The notes: generated from the letters alone by a model not told the origin. A DNA stretch of 64,000 nt from Microvirga pakistanensis (GCF_004458765.1 NZ_SPJX01000288.1:1-64000); one strand, 5' to 3'; shown: positions 16,545 to 25,554, numbered from the stretch's first letter. A program made the numbers and translations.

Positions 16545-17564
16545 ATGAGTGAAGAAGTCACCCTCTCGCTGGACGAGGTCCGGCGCATCAGCATCGCGGT
16601 TCTCAAGGCCGGCGGTCTCTCGGACGAACATGCGCAGGCCATCGCGGGCGTCGTCTATGCGGGCCAGCGCGACGAGTGCCATTCCCACGGCATGTACCGG
16701 CTTCTCGGCTGCGTGCGTTCCGTGAAGGAGGGCAAGGTCGACCCGAACGCGGTGCCGGACGTGGTGGACCACGCGCCCGCCATCGTGCGCGTCGACGCCC
16801 GTTTCGGCTTCTCCCCGCTCGCCTTCGAGCGCGGCAAGCCGCTGCTCGTCGAGAAGGCCCGCCGGACGGGCCTCGCCGCCATGGCCATCAACAACTGCTA
16901 TCACTTCTCCGCGCTCTGGCCGGAGGTGGAGGCGATCAGCGCGGACGGCCTCGTGGCGCTCGCGATGACCCCGAGCCACAGCTGGGTTGCGCCTGCGGGC
17001 GGCACGAAGCCCGTGTTCGGCACGAACCCGATCGCCTTCGCCTGGCCGCGTCCGGACGGGCCGCCCTTCGTGTTCGACTTCGCCACCAGCGCCATCGCGC
17101 GGGGCGAGATCGAGCTGCACCGCCGTGCGGGCAAGCCCATTCCCACCGGCTGGGCCATCGACCGCGACGGTAATCCCACCAACGATCCGGCGGCCGCGAT
17201 GGCCGGCGCCATGCTGACCTTCGGCGGCCACAAGGGCTCGGCCCTCTCGGCCATGATCGAGCTGATGGCGGGCCCTCTGATCGGCGATATGACCAGCGCG
17301 GAATCCATGGCCTTCGATGAAGGCGTCGGCGCCGCTCCCTGCCATGGCGAGCTGATCCTCGCCTTCGATCCGAAGGTGTTCCTCGGCGCCGATGCCGCGC
17401 AGCACGTGGCCCGCGCCGAGACGATGTTCGAGTCGATCGTCGGTCAGGGCGCGCGCCTGCCGTCGCAACGCCGCTACGAAGCCCGCGAACGCAGCAAGGC
17501 CAACGGCGTGCGCATTCCCAAGGCGCTCTACGACGACCTGCAGGCGCTCCTGCCGCGCCGATGA
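16545..17564 (+). CDS. LDH2/MDH2 family oxidoreductase, probable delta1-pyrroline-2-carboxylate reductase
   Basis: A 339-residue member of the malate/L-lactate dehydrogenase (type 2) family, which binds NAD(P)H in a non-Rossmann fold. Family marks are CHSHGMYRL, GLAAMAINNCYHF, FGTNPIAFAWP, FDFATSAIARGEI and FGGHKGSALS. In hydroxyproline clusters such proteins reduce delta1-pyrroline-2-carboxylate (from 3-hydroxyproline dehydration) to L-proline. The start at 16545 was taken because conserved sequence begins there; the reading could extend upstream without support. It lies between two candidate dehydratases that would both supply its substrate. Confidence 0.82.
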   Translation: MSEEVTLSLDEVRRISIAVLKAGGLSDEHAQAIAGVVYAGQRDECHSHGMYRLLGCVRSVKEGKVDPNAVPDVVDHAPAIVRVDARFGFSPLAFERGKPLLVEKARRTGLAAMAINNCYHFSALWPEVEAISADGLVALAMTPSHSWVAPAGGTKPVFGTNPIAFAWPRPDGPPFVFDFATSAIARGEIELHRRAGKPIPTGWAIDRDGNPTNDPAAAMAGAMLTFGGHKGSALSAMIELMAGPLIGDMTSAESMAFDEGVGAAPCHGELILAFDPKVFLGADAAQHVARAETMFESIVGQGARLPSQRRYEARERSKANGVRIPKALYDDLQALLPRR

Positions 17565-17575
17565 AAGGAACCGTC

Positions 17576-19318
17576 ATGAACGAGGCCGTTTTCTCCGGTG
17601 CCGCCTTCGTTCATGGCGTGGCGGCGGGCGAGATCGTCGCCAGCGACGTGGAGCTGAGCTTCTGGGGCGGCGTCGATCCCGCGACCGGCGAGGTGATCGA
17701 CCGTCACCACCCCTTGAGCGGCCAGATCCTCACGGGCAAGATCCTCACGATCCCCGGTGGGCGCGGCTCCTGCTCGGGCAGCGGCGTGATCCTGGAGCTG
17801 CTCCTCAACGGCAAGGGCCCCGCCGCCATGGTGGTCGAGCGGGCGGACGACATCCTGACCCTCGGGGTCGTGATCGCCGAGGAGGTTTTCGGAAAAGCGA
17901 TTCCCGTCGTTACGCTCGACCCGAAGGATTTCCGTGAGGCGATGCGGGCGCGCTACGCCCATATCGACGGCGGTCGCGTCGCGTGCGGTGAACGGCCTGA
18001 GAACCTCGCTCTGGGACGGAACGATCACGCCAGCCCCGAGCCGATCGCCTCTCGCATGACGCTGACGGAAGCCGACAAGGCCTTTCTGAACGGCGCGCAC
18101 GGCAAGGCCGCGCAGGTGGCCATGAAGATCGTCCTGCGCATGGGGGAATTGCAGGGCGCCAGCCGGTTGATCGACGTGACCCAAGCTCATATCGACGGCT
18201 GCATCTATACGGGTCCGGGCTCCCTCAGGTTCGCGCAGCAGCTGCGGGATTGGGGCGGCAGGGTCACTGTGCCGACGACGCTCAACTCCATTTCGGTCGA
18301 TCATCGCCGCTGGCGTGCGCAGGGCGTCGATCCCGCCTTCGGAGAACCGGCGAGCCAGCTCGGCGACGCCTATGTGGACATGGGCGCGCGACCGACCTTC
18401 ACCTGCGCGCCCTATCTCCTCGACAGCGCTCCCCGAAGGGGCGAGCAGATCGTCTGGGCCGAGTCGAACGCCGTCGTCTACGCCAACAGCGTTCTCGGCG
18501 CGCGGACGATGAAATATCCCGATTATCTCGATATCTGCATCGCGCTCACGGGCCGCGCACCACTCGCCGGATGTCATGTCGAGAGCAACCGTCGGGCCGG
18601 TCTGCGCATCAACCTGCCGAAGTTGCCGAACCTCGACGACGCGTTCTATCCGCTGCTGGGCTATCACGTGGGCCTGCTGGCCACGAACCGGATTCCCGTC
18701 GTCGCGGGGCTGGAGCAGGCCGCGCCCTCGCAGGACGACCTGAAGGCCTTCGGCGCTGCGTTCGCCACTACGTCGAGCGCGCCGATGTTCCACATCGTCG
18801 GCGTGACGCCCGAGGCGCCGACGCTCGAGGAGGCCACCGGCGGAGCGGACGTCCCGGCGATCGACATCAGCCTTGAGGACCTGACCCGCAGCTGGGACGA
18901 ACTCAGCAACGCGCAGGATCCATCCGTCGATCTCGTCTCGCTCGGCAATCCGCACTTCTCCTTCGAGGAATGCGAAAGGCTGGCCGCCCTGTGTCGCGGA
19001 CGCCGGAAGCATGCGGACGTCACGGTGGTCATCACCTGCGGACGAGCCACCCACGAAAGGGTGCGGGACACGGGCATCGCGGCGGAGCTCGAACGCTTCG
19101 GCGTTCAGTTCGTCACCGACACCTGCTGGTGCATGATCGTCGAGCCGGTGATTCCGCCGAACGCCAGGACGATCATGACGAATTCCGGCAAATACGCCCA
19201 TTACGGCCCTGGCCTCACGGGGCGGCGCTTCCATTTCGGGAGCCTTGCAGCCTGCATCGAGGCGGCCTGTATCGGCGCCGCGAGCCGGCAGCGGCCGCTC
19301 TGGCTGCAACCGGCCTGA
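17576..19318 (+). CDS. Aconitase X, fused small and large domains, probable cis-3-hydroxy-L-proline dehydratase
   Basis: A 580-residue single-chain aconitase X. Residues 1-135 are the swivelling small domain (DUF126; HPLSGQILTGKIL, IPGGRGSCSGSG with the catalytic Ser). The rest is the large domain (DUF521; MTLTEADKAFLNG, DVTQAHIDGCIYTG, GHVESNRRAG-type cysteine and TNSGKYAHYGPGL). In bacteria the fused type dehydrates cis-3-hydroxy-L-proline to delta1-pyrroline-2-carboxylate; the archaeal split type makes mevalonate intermediates. AAAGGA precedes the ATG at 17576, better than the ATG at 17561. It is last in the operon and followed by a strong terminator. Confidence 0.85.
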   Translation: MNEAVFSGAAFVHGVAAGEIVASDVELSFWGGVDPATGEVIDRHHPLSGQILTGKILTIPGGRGSCSGSGVILELLLNGKGPAAMVVERADDILTLGVVIAEEVFGKAIPVVTLDPKDFREAMRARYAHIDGGRVACGERPENLALGRNDHASPEPIASRMTLTEADKAFLNGAHGKAAQVAMKIVLRMGELQGASRLIDVTQAHIDGCIYTGPGSLRFAQQLRDWGGRVTVPTTLNSISVDHRRWRAQGVDPAFGEPASQLGDAYVDMGARPTFTCAPYLLDSAPRRGEQIVWAESNAVVYANSVLGARTMKYPDYLDICIALTGRAPLAGCHVESNRRAGLRINLPKLPNLDDAFYPLLGYHVGLLATNRIPVVAGLEQAAPSQDDLKAFGAAFATTSSAPMFHIVGVTPEAPTLEEATGGADVPAIDISLEDLTRSWDELSNAQDPSVDLVSLGNPHFSFEECERLAALCRGRRKHADVTVVITCGRATHERVRDTGIAAELERFGVQFVTDTCWCMIVEPVIPPNARTIMTNSGKYAHYGPGLTGRRFHFGSLAACIEAACIGAASRQRPLWLQPA

Positions 19319-19426
19319 GCGCGCGAGTTTGCGACGCGGCTGAGGCTCGCGTTCAGCCACGCTAGCCTGCCTCCACTCTTCAAGCCAGCAGATGACCAGA
19401 GCCATTCCTCCCACCGATCCCGCAAG

Positions 19427-19462
19427 ACCAAGCCCCGCTCGATGAAGCGGGGCTTGGTTTTT
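19427..19462 (+). terminator. Rho-independent terminator of the hydroxyproline operon
   Basis: A perfect 12-bp stem, ACCAAGCCCCGC (19427-19438) with GCGGGGCTTGGT (19447-19458), is followed by a run of T to 19462. It lies 109 bases after the aconitase X stop, on the plus strand. Confidence 0.88.
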
Positions 19463-19520
19463 CCGCGCCGTGGTAGCGTCGGGATGGATGGCCGTCGTGC
19501 CGTTTGAAAGTCCGATCTCG

Positions 19521-19550
19521 GTGATGTTGGGCCGAAAAGCCTGACGCTAC
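19521..19550 (+). repeat. Copy 1 of a diverged direct repeat flanking the AraC/TPR/MFS unit
   Basis: GTGATGTTGGGCCGAAAAGC then CTGACGCTAC. A copy at 23464-23490 matches at about 25 of 30 aligned positions in the same orientation. The two lie on either side of the 19.57-23.06 kb genes. It may be a remnant of a mobile-element end. Confidence 0.45.
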
Positions 19551-19570
19551 CGGATTGAAGGTTGTGTGGA

Positions 19571-20377
19571 CTACGTGCCGGGGATGTCTCGATCGGCCCC
19601 GCGTCCGCGCATGTAGGCCTGGGGGCTGCATCCCATCCCGGTCCGGAACGCGTACACGAAGGCCGAGGTCGAGCCGTAGCCGAGCTCCAGGGCCGTGCGG
19701 GTCACGTCCAGGCCGCCGCCCATGAGCTCGATCGCCTTGAACAGCCGCAGGCGCCGCCGCCAGGAGCGCAGGCTCATGCCCACCTCCGCCTCGAAGCGGC
19801 GCGCGAGCGTCCGTTCCGACATCCCGAGCTCCCGGCCCCATTCTTCCGGCCCGCGCGGGTCGGCCGGGTCCGCGTAGAGCGCCTCGCACAGAGCCGTCAG
19901 GGATGCTTCCCCACGCGGCCACGGGAGCGCGCCCGGGAGGGGCTGCGCCCGCCGGAGCTGGTCGAGGATCAGGTCGGTCACGCGGCCGGCATAGCCGTCA
20001 CGATCCTCCTCGCCCTCGATGGCGGTGGCCTCCACGACGAGAGCCTTCAGCAGCGGCGTGACGCCGAACACGGTCGGGCTCGCGGGCAGGCCGTGGCCGG
20101 CCTCATCGGCGATCCAGAGGCTGCGGAACTCGGCCCCGAGCAGGGACCCGACCCGGTGTGGCAGGCCTGTCGGCAGCCAGACGGCCTGCTCCGGCGAGAT
20201 CACGAAGGAGTGTCCCTCCACCGCCACCGTCAGCACGCCGGAGATCGCGTACACCATCTGGTGCCAGCGATGGGCATGTTCGGGAAAGGAGTGACGGGCC
20301 GGGATCGACTGCGCACGCACGGTGATCGGCCGGGGTGGCGCAAGGCCGGGTGGCGCCTGGACCGTCTCCCAGGTCAT
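19571..20377 (-). CDS. AraC family regulator with N-terminal cupin
   Basis: A 268-residue regulator. The N-terminal cupin-like part (about 20-95: HSFPEHAHRWHQMVYAISG...GLPHRVG) senses the ligand. The C-terminal double HTH (about 165-255: EEWGRELGMSERTLARRFEAEVGMSLRSWRRRLRL then DVTRTALELGYGSTSAFVYAF) binds DNA. This resembles NimR-type members that control adjacent exporters. It diverges from the TPR-MFS pair by 128 bases and probably controls it. The inducer is unknown. Confidence 0.87.
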   Translation of the reverse strand: MTWETVQAPPGLAPPRPITVRAQSIPARHSFPEHAHRWHQMVYAISGVLTVAVEGHSFVISPEQAVWLPTGLPHRVGSLLGAEFRSLWIADEAGHGLPASPTVFGVTPLLKALVVEATAIEGEEDRDGYAGRVTDLILDQLRRAQPLPGALPWPRGEASLTALCEALYADPADPRGPEEWGRELGMSERTLARRFEAEVGMSLRSWRRRLRLFKAIELMGGGLDVTRTALELGYGSTSAFVYAFRTGMGCSPQAYMRGRGADRDIPGT

Positions 20378-20505
20378 GGTGGCCTCCAGTTTGTCAGTTA
20401 TTCTACAGAGTTTGACGGATTATCAAAATACGGCCAAGCGGAAATCGCGTATAGACGTCTCGAACACGTGCGGACGCCCGCCGATCCTAAAACGAGGAAC
20501 CCGCG

Positions 20506-21825
20506 ATGACGCACTTCGACAGCCGTGGCCTGCCACTCTCCACCACGTCCGACCGTGCGGCCGAACGCTACCGACACGGCGTTGACCTGCTCCTCTCGGC
20601 TTGGCCCGGCGCTGCGGAGGTTTTGGACGAAGCCATCGCGGCCGACCCCGATTTCGCTCTCGCCCACGCGGCCCGTGCCCGCCTGCACGCCATCCGGGCC
20701 GAACTGGCCAAGGCCAAGGCGCGGATCGCAACGGCGGAAGAGATCGTCGCGCGCCATGGGACCGAGCGGGAGCGCAGCCATGTGGCGACCCTGGGGCTGG
20801 CCGTCAACGGCCAGTCGGCAAAAGCCCTGGAGCGGGCGCTCGCGCATGCCGACGCCTGGCCGCGCGACGTCCTGATCCTGTCGCTGCCGCTCGGCGCCTT
20901 CGGGCTCTTCGCCTTCTCCGGCATGGCGGACCACGACCAGGCGCGGGTCGATCTCTGCGAGCGCCATGCCCGGCACTTCGACGCCGACGATTGGTGGTTC
21001 CTCACCTACCGGGGCTGGTCGCACGCCGAGAACGGCAACGTCGCGCACGGCCGGGTCCTGACACAGCGCGGCTACGACCTGCGCCGAAACAACGCCAACG
21101 CGGCGCACGCGCTCTCGCACGCCCTATACGAGGGCGGCGCGCACCACGAAGCCGAGAAGCTGATCGCGGAGTGGCTGCCGAGCTACGACCGCACCGGCAC
21201 TCTCCACGGCCACATCGCCTGGCACTCGGCGCTGGGTGCCCTGGAGCGGGGTGATCCGGAGGGAGCGCTGGCGATCTACGCGGAGTATATCCAGCCTTCG
21301 GTGACGGCCGGGATGCCGGTCAATGTGGTCAGCGACACCGCCTCGTTCCTGTGGCGGCTGAAAGCCTACGGCCACAGCGTGCCGGCAGGGCTGTGGGAGG
21401 ACGCGGCGTCATATTCAGCGGGCTACTTCCAGAAGGCGGGCTTCGCCTTCGCCGATGTCCATATGGCTCTTCTCGCGGCAGCGATCGGCGACAAGCCTGC
21501 CGTCGAAGAGCGCGTGAAGTCTCTGATGGGCCTGATCGAGATGGGTGCGTTGCCTGCGGGCCCGGTGGTGCCGGCGATCTGCCGCGCCGCTCTCGCCTTC
21601 GCGGAGGAGGACTACGCGGCCTGCGCCCGCATCCTGGAGCCGGTCGCGGCCGAGGTCGTGCGCATCGGCGGCAGCGGCGCTCAGCGCGAGATGATCGAGG
21701 ACATGCTGCTGCTGGCCCTGATGCGCAGCGGCGAGACCGTGAAGGCCGGCGAGTTGCTCGACCGCCGCCTGCACCGCCGTCCATCGTCGCGCGACGCGCG
21801 CTGGCACGGCCTGCTCGCCGCCTGA
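20506..21825 (+). CDS. Tetratricopeptide repeat protein, TTC38-like
   Basis: A 439-residue cytoplasmic helical-repeat protein. TPR-like pairs occur throughout (for example LDEAIAADPDFALAHAARARL near the N-terminus and AHALSHALYEGGAHHEAEKLIAEWL mid-protein), with HGHIAWHSALGALERGDPEGAL and WRLKAYGH, the pattern of TTC38-family proteins of unknown function. No signal peptide or catalytic motif is seen. ACGAGGAAC precedes the ATG. The MFS transporter starts eight bases after its stop, so the two are co-expressed. Confidence 0.8.
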   Translation: MTHFDSRGLPLSTTSDRAAERYRHGVDLLLSAWPGAAEVLDEAIAADPDFALAHAARARLHAIRAELAKAKARIATAEEIVARHGTERERSHVATLGLAVNGQSAKALERALAHADAWPRDVLILSLPLGAFGLFAFSGMADHDQARVDLCERHARHFDADDWWFLTYRGWSHAENGNVAHGRVLTQRGYDLRRNNANAAHALSHALYEGGAHHEAEKLIAEWLPSYDRTGTLHGHIAWHSALGALERGDPEGALAIYAEYIQPSVTAGMPVNVVSDTASFLWRLKAYGHSVPAGLWEDAASYSAGYFQKAGFAFADVHMALLAAAIGDKPAVEERVKSLMGLIEMGALPAGPVVPAICRAALAFAEEDYAACARILEPVAAEVVRIGGSGAQREMIEDMLLLALMRSGETVKAGELLDRRLHRRPSSRDARWHGLLAA

Positions 21826-21833
21826 GGAGCACG

Positions 21834-23057
21834 ATGTCACACGCTGATGCCAATGTGGCGGCCGGGGTCATGCCCGTGGTCCGCACCGGGGATGTCGATG
21901 TCTGGAAGCTCGCGATCGCGCAGGCGCTGGCCGGCGCCAACTCGGCGGTCGTGTACGCCACCGGCGCCATCGTCGGCAGCATGCTGGCCCCGAGCCAGGC
22001 GCTGGCGACGCTGCCGATCTCGATCTTCGTGGTGGGAATGGCGGCCTGCACGCTGCCGGCCGGCGCCATCGCCCGCCGCCACGGCCGCCGCGCCGCGTTC
22101 CTGACCGGGACGGGATGCGGCGTGCTCACTGGGCTCTTGGCGGCGCTCGCGGTCGTGCTCGGCTCGTTCTGGCTGTTCTGCTTGGGCACGTTCTTCGGCG
22201 GAGCCTATGCCGCCGTGGTGCTCTCGTTCCGCTTTGCCGCCGCTGACTGCGTTCCGGCAGCCCGTCGCCCGCGAGCCTTGTCCGCCGTGATGGCGGGCGG
22301 AGTGTTCGCCGGAGTCATCGGTCCGCAGCTCGTCACCTACACCATGGACCTGTGGCAACCCTACCTGTTCGCAGCGACGTTTCTGGCACAGGCCGCTGTT
22401 GCGGCGGTGTCCGCTCTCGTCCTGCTCGGCGTCCGGGTGCCGATGCCGACCGCCGCGGAGGTGGCCGGCGGCCGTCCGCTCGGCGCCATTATGCGCCAGC
22501 CCCGTTTCATCACGGCGGTGATCTGCGGGATCGTCTCGTACACGCTCATGAACTTCATCATGACGGCCGCGCCTTTGGCGATGCGCCTGTGCGGCCTGTC
22601 GCAGGAAGCGTCGAATCTCGGCCTGCAATGGCACATCATCGCGATGTATGCTCCGGGCTTCTTCACGGGGCGTCTGATCACGCGCTTCGGCGCGCCGCGC
22701 GTCGCGACCGCTGGATTGACCCTGACGGCTGTCTCCGCCGCCATCGGGCTGATGGGCGTGGATGTGATGCATTTCTGGCTGACCCTGATCCTGCTTGGGC
22801 TGGGCTGGAACTTCGGCTTCGTCGGCGCCTCGGCGCTCGTGCTGGAGTGTCACCGTCCCGAGGAACGGACGCGGGTGCAGTCGCTCAACGACTTCCTGGT
22901 GTTCGGCACGATGGCCGTGGGCTCCTTCTCGTCCGGCAGCCTGCTGACAGCCTACGGATGGGACACGGTCCTCTGGGTGTCGTTCCTGCCCCTCGCGGTG
23001 GCGGCTGCGGCCCTTGTTGTCACCGCATCGTCCCGCGCCGGTCGCGTGGCGGGCTGA
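21834..23057 (+). CDS. Major facilitator superfamily transporter
   Basis: A 407-residue inner-membrane protein with about twelve helices. The loop between helices 2 and 3 carries ARRHGRRAAF, the MFS motif A variant, and a long central loop lies near residues 205-220. The ATG at 21834 follows TGAGGAGC at the end of the TPR gene; a reading extended upstream would lie inside that gene in another frame. The substrate is unknown; it is controlled with TPR, probably by the divergent AraC protein. Efflux is likely by family. Confidence 0.85.
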   Translation: MSHADANVAAGVMPVVRTGDVDVWKLAIAQALAGANSAVVYATGAIVGSMLAPSQALATLPISIFVVGMAACTLPAGAIARRHGRRAAFLTGTGCGVLTGLLAALAVVLGSFWLFCLGTFFGGAYAAVVLSFRFAAADCVPAARRPRALSAVMAGGVFAGVIGPQLVTYTMDLWQPYLFAATFLAQAAVAAVSALVLLGVRVPMPTAAEVAGGRPLGAIMRQPRFITAVICGIVSYTLMNFIMTAAPLAMRLCGLSQEASNLGLQWHIIAMYAPGFFTGRLITRFGAPRVATAGLTLTAVSAAIGLMGVDVMHFWLTLILLGLGWNFGFVGASALVLECHRPEERTRVQSLNDFLVFGTMAVGSFSSGSLLTAYGWDTVLWVSFLPLAVAAAALVVTASSRAGRVAG

Positions 23058-23191
23058 TCATCGTGCGGCATGACGGGGTGTGGCCGCAAGCGGACTTCTG
23101 CCGCTGCCACTGAGGCCCCCATGCATCGGTGGGCCCTTGGGCGAGACCCTGCACACAAGGACTCGCAGGCGGCGGTTGAAACCAAACGCGA

Positions 23192-23226
23192 AAAGCCCCG
23201 CCCTCCGGCGGGGAGGGCGGGGCTTT
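23192..23226. terminator. GC-rich hairpin after the MFS gene
   Basis: A 12-bp perfect stem with an 11-base loop, ending in CTTT. It may end the AraC-regulated TPR-MFS transcript. A related hairpin lies at 25555-25589, so it could instead belong to a repeat family. Confidence 0.5.
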
Positions 23227-23463
23227 GATGGAATCCTCGGCCCGAACGGACGGCCGAGGCGATGCGGATCAAGAGCCCCGGCGAGAGCCGAACGTCCATA
23301 CCGGGAACAGCTGTCGTGCGGTCTGGAAGTCGGACTCCAAATGGCCAGAGATCGCGGAATTCCGGCTGAGAACATTCACCGTACTCAGGCCACGGGAACG
23401 AAGGCGCGCGTTTCCGGCAGAAAACATCGACTCGATTCGTCGAAATGGCTGACCTTCGCGGGG

Positions 23464-23490
23464 GTGATTTGCCGAAAAGGCTGACTCTAC
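23464..23490 (+). repeat. Copy 2 of the diverged direct repeat
   Basis: GTGATTTGCCGAAAAGG then CTGACTCTAC, similar to 19521-19550 in the same orientation. It closes the stretch carrying the AraC, TPR and MFS genes. Confidence 0.45.
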
Positions 23491-23597
23491 GAACCGTTGG
23501 TTGCAGCGGTCATCGTGCCGGATTGCGGTGGCCCATCGAGATCGGTTCAGAAATCCATGATGCCCCTCCGCAACCAGCAATGTGCTGATGCAGTCTC

Positions 23598-24041
23598 CTA
23601 TCCGCCGAACCGTTGGCCTCCTCGACGTCCGGTACCGGATTTTGGACGGGCGACGCGTCTGCGCGTTGCTGCCTTCAGGAGCTTGCGGAAGGTTGGGCAT
23701 TCCAGGTGAGACGGGGCTGGACATTCGGCGACGTGCCGAAGGGCATCCCGCAGCACCCGCAAGTCAAGCATCTGCCGCTGCAAATCATCCGCCTTGGCAT
23801 GCAACTGATCCCGGGGGATGTCGGGCCGGCCGTCCTTCCCGAACATGCCCGCGATCTCGGCGAGGGAGAAGCCTGCCATCTTGCCGAGCTCGATCAGGGA
23901 CAGATTCAAGAGGACGTCGGCATCGAATTGCCGCCGCAGCCCATGTCGGGTGATCGATCGGATCAAGCCGATATCCTCGTAGTAGCGCAGCGTCGAGGGC
24001 GGCACGCCCGATCGTTCGGCAACCTCACCGATATCCATCAT
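23598..24041 (-). CDS. MerR family regulator
   Basis: A 147-residue regulator. The MerR winged helix occupies residues 1-70 (MDIGEVAERSGVPPSTLRYYEDIGLI), followed by a dimerisation coiled coil (DQLHAKADDLQRQMLDLRVLRDALRHV) and a C-terminal ECPAPSHLECPTF segment with two cysteines six residues apart that could sense metal, redox or thiol ligands. The start is one of two adjacent ATGs at 24041 and 24038. It diverges from an MFS gene whose promoter has the stretched spacer MerR activators need. Confidence 0.87.
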   Translation of the reverse strand: MMDIGEVAERSGVPPSTLRYYEDIGLIRSITRHGLRRQFDADVLLNLSLIELGKMAGFSLAEIAGMFGKDGRPDIPRDQLHAKADDLQRQMLDLRVLRDALRHVAECPAPSHLECPTFRKLLKAATRRRVARPKSGTGRRGGQRFGG

Positions 24042-24049
24042 TCCTGTGC

Positions 24050-24080
24050 TTGACCTCAAGTTGGCTTGAAGTCGTAGCCT
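24050..24080 (+). promoter_or_regulatory. MerR-type promoter with 19-base spacer and operator
   Basis: TTGACC (24050-24055) and TAGCCT (24075-24080) are separated by 19 bases. Within lies the inverted repeat GACCTCAAG (24052-24060) and CTTGAAGTC (24065-24073). Long spacers twisted by the regulator are the hallmark of MerR-activated promoters. It should drive the MFS gene at 24115. Confidence 0.75.
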
Positions 24081-24114
24081 CTCTCGAATCGTCAATTGGA
24101 TCAAGAGGCACCCT

Positions 24115-25398
24115 ATGACCATCGCTGCAATCGCAAGGCAGACACAGGTTTGGCGAGACCCGCGAGCGATCGCGCTGCTGATGGCGGCGTCGCTCACGAC
24201 CATGGCCAATGCCACGATCAGTCCCGCGCTCCCTGGGCTTGAGCGTCTGTTCGCGGATGATCCGAATGCTGGGATGCTGGTGCGCCTGCTGGTGCCCGCC
24301 CCCTCGATCAGCGTCGCCATCTTCGCGCCATTCGCCGGTCTCATCGCTGATCGCTACGGTCGGCGTCGGATGCTCCTTGCCGGGGTCATCCTCTTCGTGA
24401 TCGCCGGATGCGCGGGGTTGTTCCTTCCCGACCTGCCAACCATCTTTGCCAGCCGTCTCGCCTTGGGGCTGGCTGTCGCCCTCATCATGACGGCGCAGAC
24501 AGCACTCATCGGCGACTACTTCACCGGCAGCGACCGGAGCGCGTTGTCGGGACTTCAGATATCGGCCCGGAACTTCGGGGGGCTCGTGTTCATCACCCTG
24601 GCGGGATGGTTCGCGGCGATCTTGCCGCGTCTGCCCTTCGTCATCTATGGAGTTGCGGCGCTCTTCCTGCCGTTGATGTGGAAGGTCATTGTCGAACCGC
24701 AACGGACCTCTCCGGTTCCTGGTGCCAGGCAGGAGGACAACGCCCCAGAGCGGTCATCATGGGGCCTCGTCTTGGCGTTGCTCGTGCTTCTCCAGGCGGC
24801 GACGAACATGATCTTCTTCGTGATGCCGACCCAGTTGTCGTTTTTCTTCGAAGCGGCGGGCTACAGCAGCCCAGTGATGACCGGCGCGGCGCTCGGCATC
24901 CTGATGCTCTCCGGTGGCAGCCTCGCGCTGCTGTATGGCCGGGTCCAGCGGGCGATCGGTTACGTCGGGGTCTTCGCTCTGGGCTATGGTACGATGGCAC
25001 TTGGTTTCGTGTTGCTGGCCGTTGCGGCGACGCCCCTGGCCTGGTTCGTAGGCGCCGCGGCCGTCGGCGCAGGCTATGCATTGGTTTCGCCGAGCTTCGT
25101 GACCCTTGCCTTGGGGCTTGCTCCGCTCCCGCGGAGGGGGACGGCGGGCGGTATCCTGACCGCTTCCGTGTTCATCGGCCAATTCTGTTCGCCGCTCCTG
25201 AGCACGCCCTTGGTCACGGCATACGGTTACGAGGGGCTGTTCCACCTCACATCATTGCTAGCCGCCGCGATGGCCGCCGCGGCGGCCTTGAAAGGCTGCG
25301 CGATGAAACTTCAGGCGGTGAAACGCGGAATCTCACCGATGGAGTGGCGTGATACGGCCCAACAAGGGCCAGCTCCCGGGACGAATTCCAGGGAATGA
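24115..25398 (+). CDS. MFS transporter, probable drug efflux
   Basis: A 427-residue MFS protein with about twelve helices. ADRYGRRRMLLAG between helices 2 and 3 is motif A, and ALIMTAQTALIGDYFTGSDRS follows in the helix 4-5 region. Charged residues around 205-220 form the central loop. The MerR-type promoter directly upstream points to inducible efflux of a toxic compound. The C-terminal 30 residues are hydrophilic. Base composition is a little lower in GC than the neighbouring housekeeping genes. Confidence 0.85.
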   Translation: MTIAAIARQTQVWRDPRAIALLMAASLTTMANATISPALPGLERLFADDPNAGMLVRLLVPAPSISVAIFAPFAGLIADRYGRRRMLLAGVILFVIAGCAGLFLPDLPTIFASRLALGLAVALIMTAQTALIGDYFTGSDRSALSGLQISARNFGGLVFITLAGWFAAILPRLPFVIYGVAALFLPLMWKVIVEPQRTSPVPGARQEDNAPERSSWGLVLALLVLLQAATNMIFFVMPTQLSFFFEAAGYSSPVMTGAALGILMLSGGSLALLYGRVQRAIGYVGVFALGYGTMALGFVLLAVAATPLAWFVGAAAVGAGYALVSPSFVTLALGLAPLPRRGTAGGILTASVFIGQFCSPLLSTPLVTAYGYEGLFHLTSLLAAAMAAAAALKGCAMKLQAVKRGISPMEWRDTAQQGPAPGTNSRE

Positions 25399-25554
25399 CG
25401 CCTTTGGGCACGAGGCGGAAGTAGACCAAGGGCCGGCGATGCGGTGACAAGCGGACCTTCAATGCAGCTCTGTAGTATTCATCGCACGACCGGGCATTGG
25501 ACAGCGTCCACGCACTCCAGGGACTCGAAAGGCGGCCATCGCGGCCAGACGCAA

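Larger units (their letters stand above)
23058..23597. other. Gene-free, hairpin-rich region
   Basis: No credible gene in 540 bases. It holds two strong hairpins: AAAGCCCCGCCC (23192-23203) with GGGCGGGGCTTT (23215-23226), and CCTCGGCC with GGCCGAGG (about 23236-23260). The direct repeat copy at 23464-23490 follows. Local composition is less GC-biased than in the flanks, as in old mobile-element remnants. Confidence 0.5.

Noticed and set aside
23192..23260. Possible CRISPR or attachment site from the clustered hairpins
   Set aside because: No regularly spaced repeats, no cas genes, no integrase and no tRNA end nearby.
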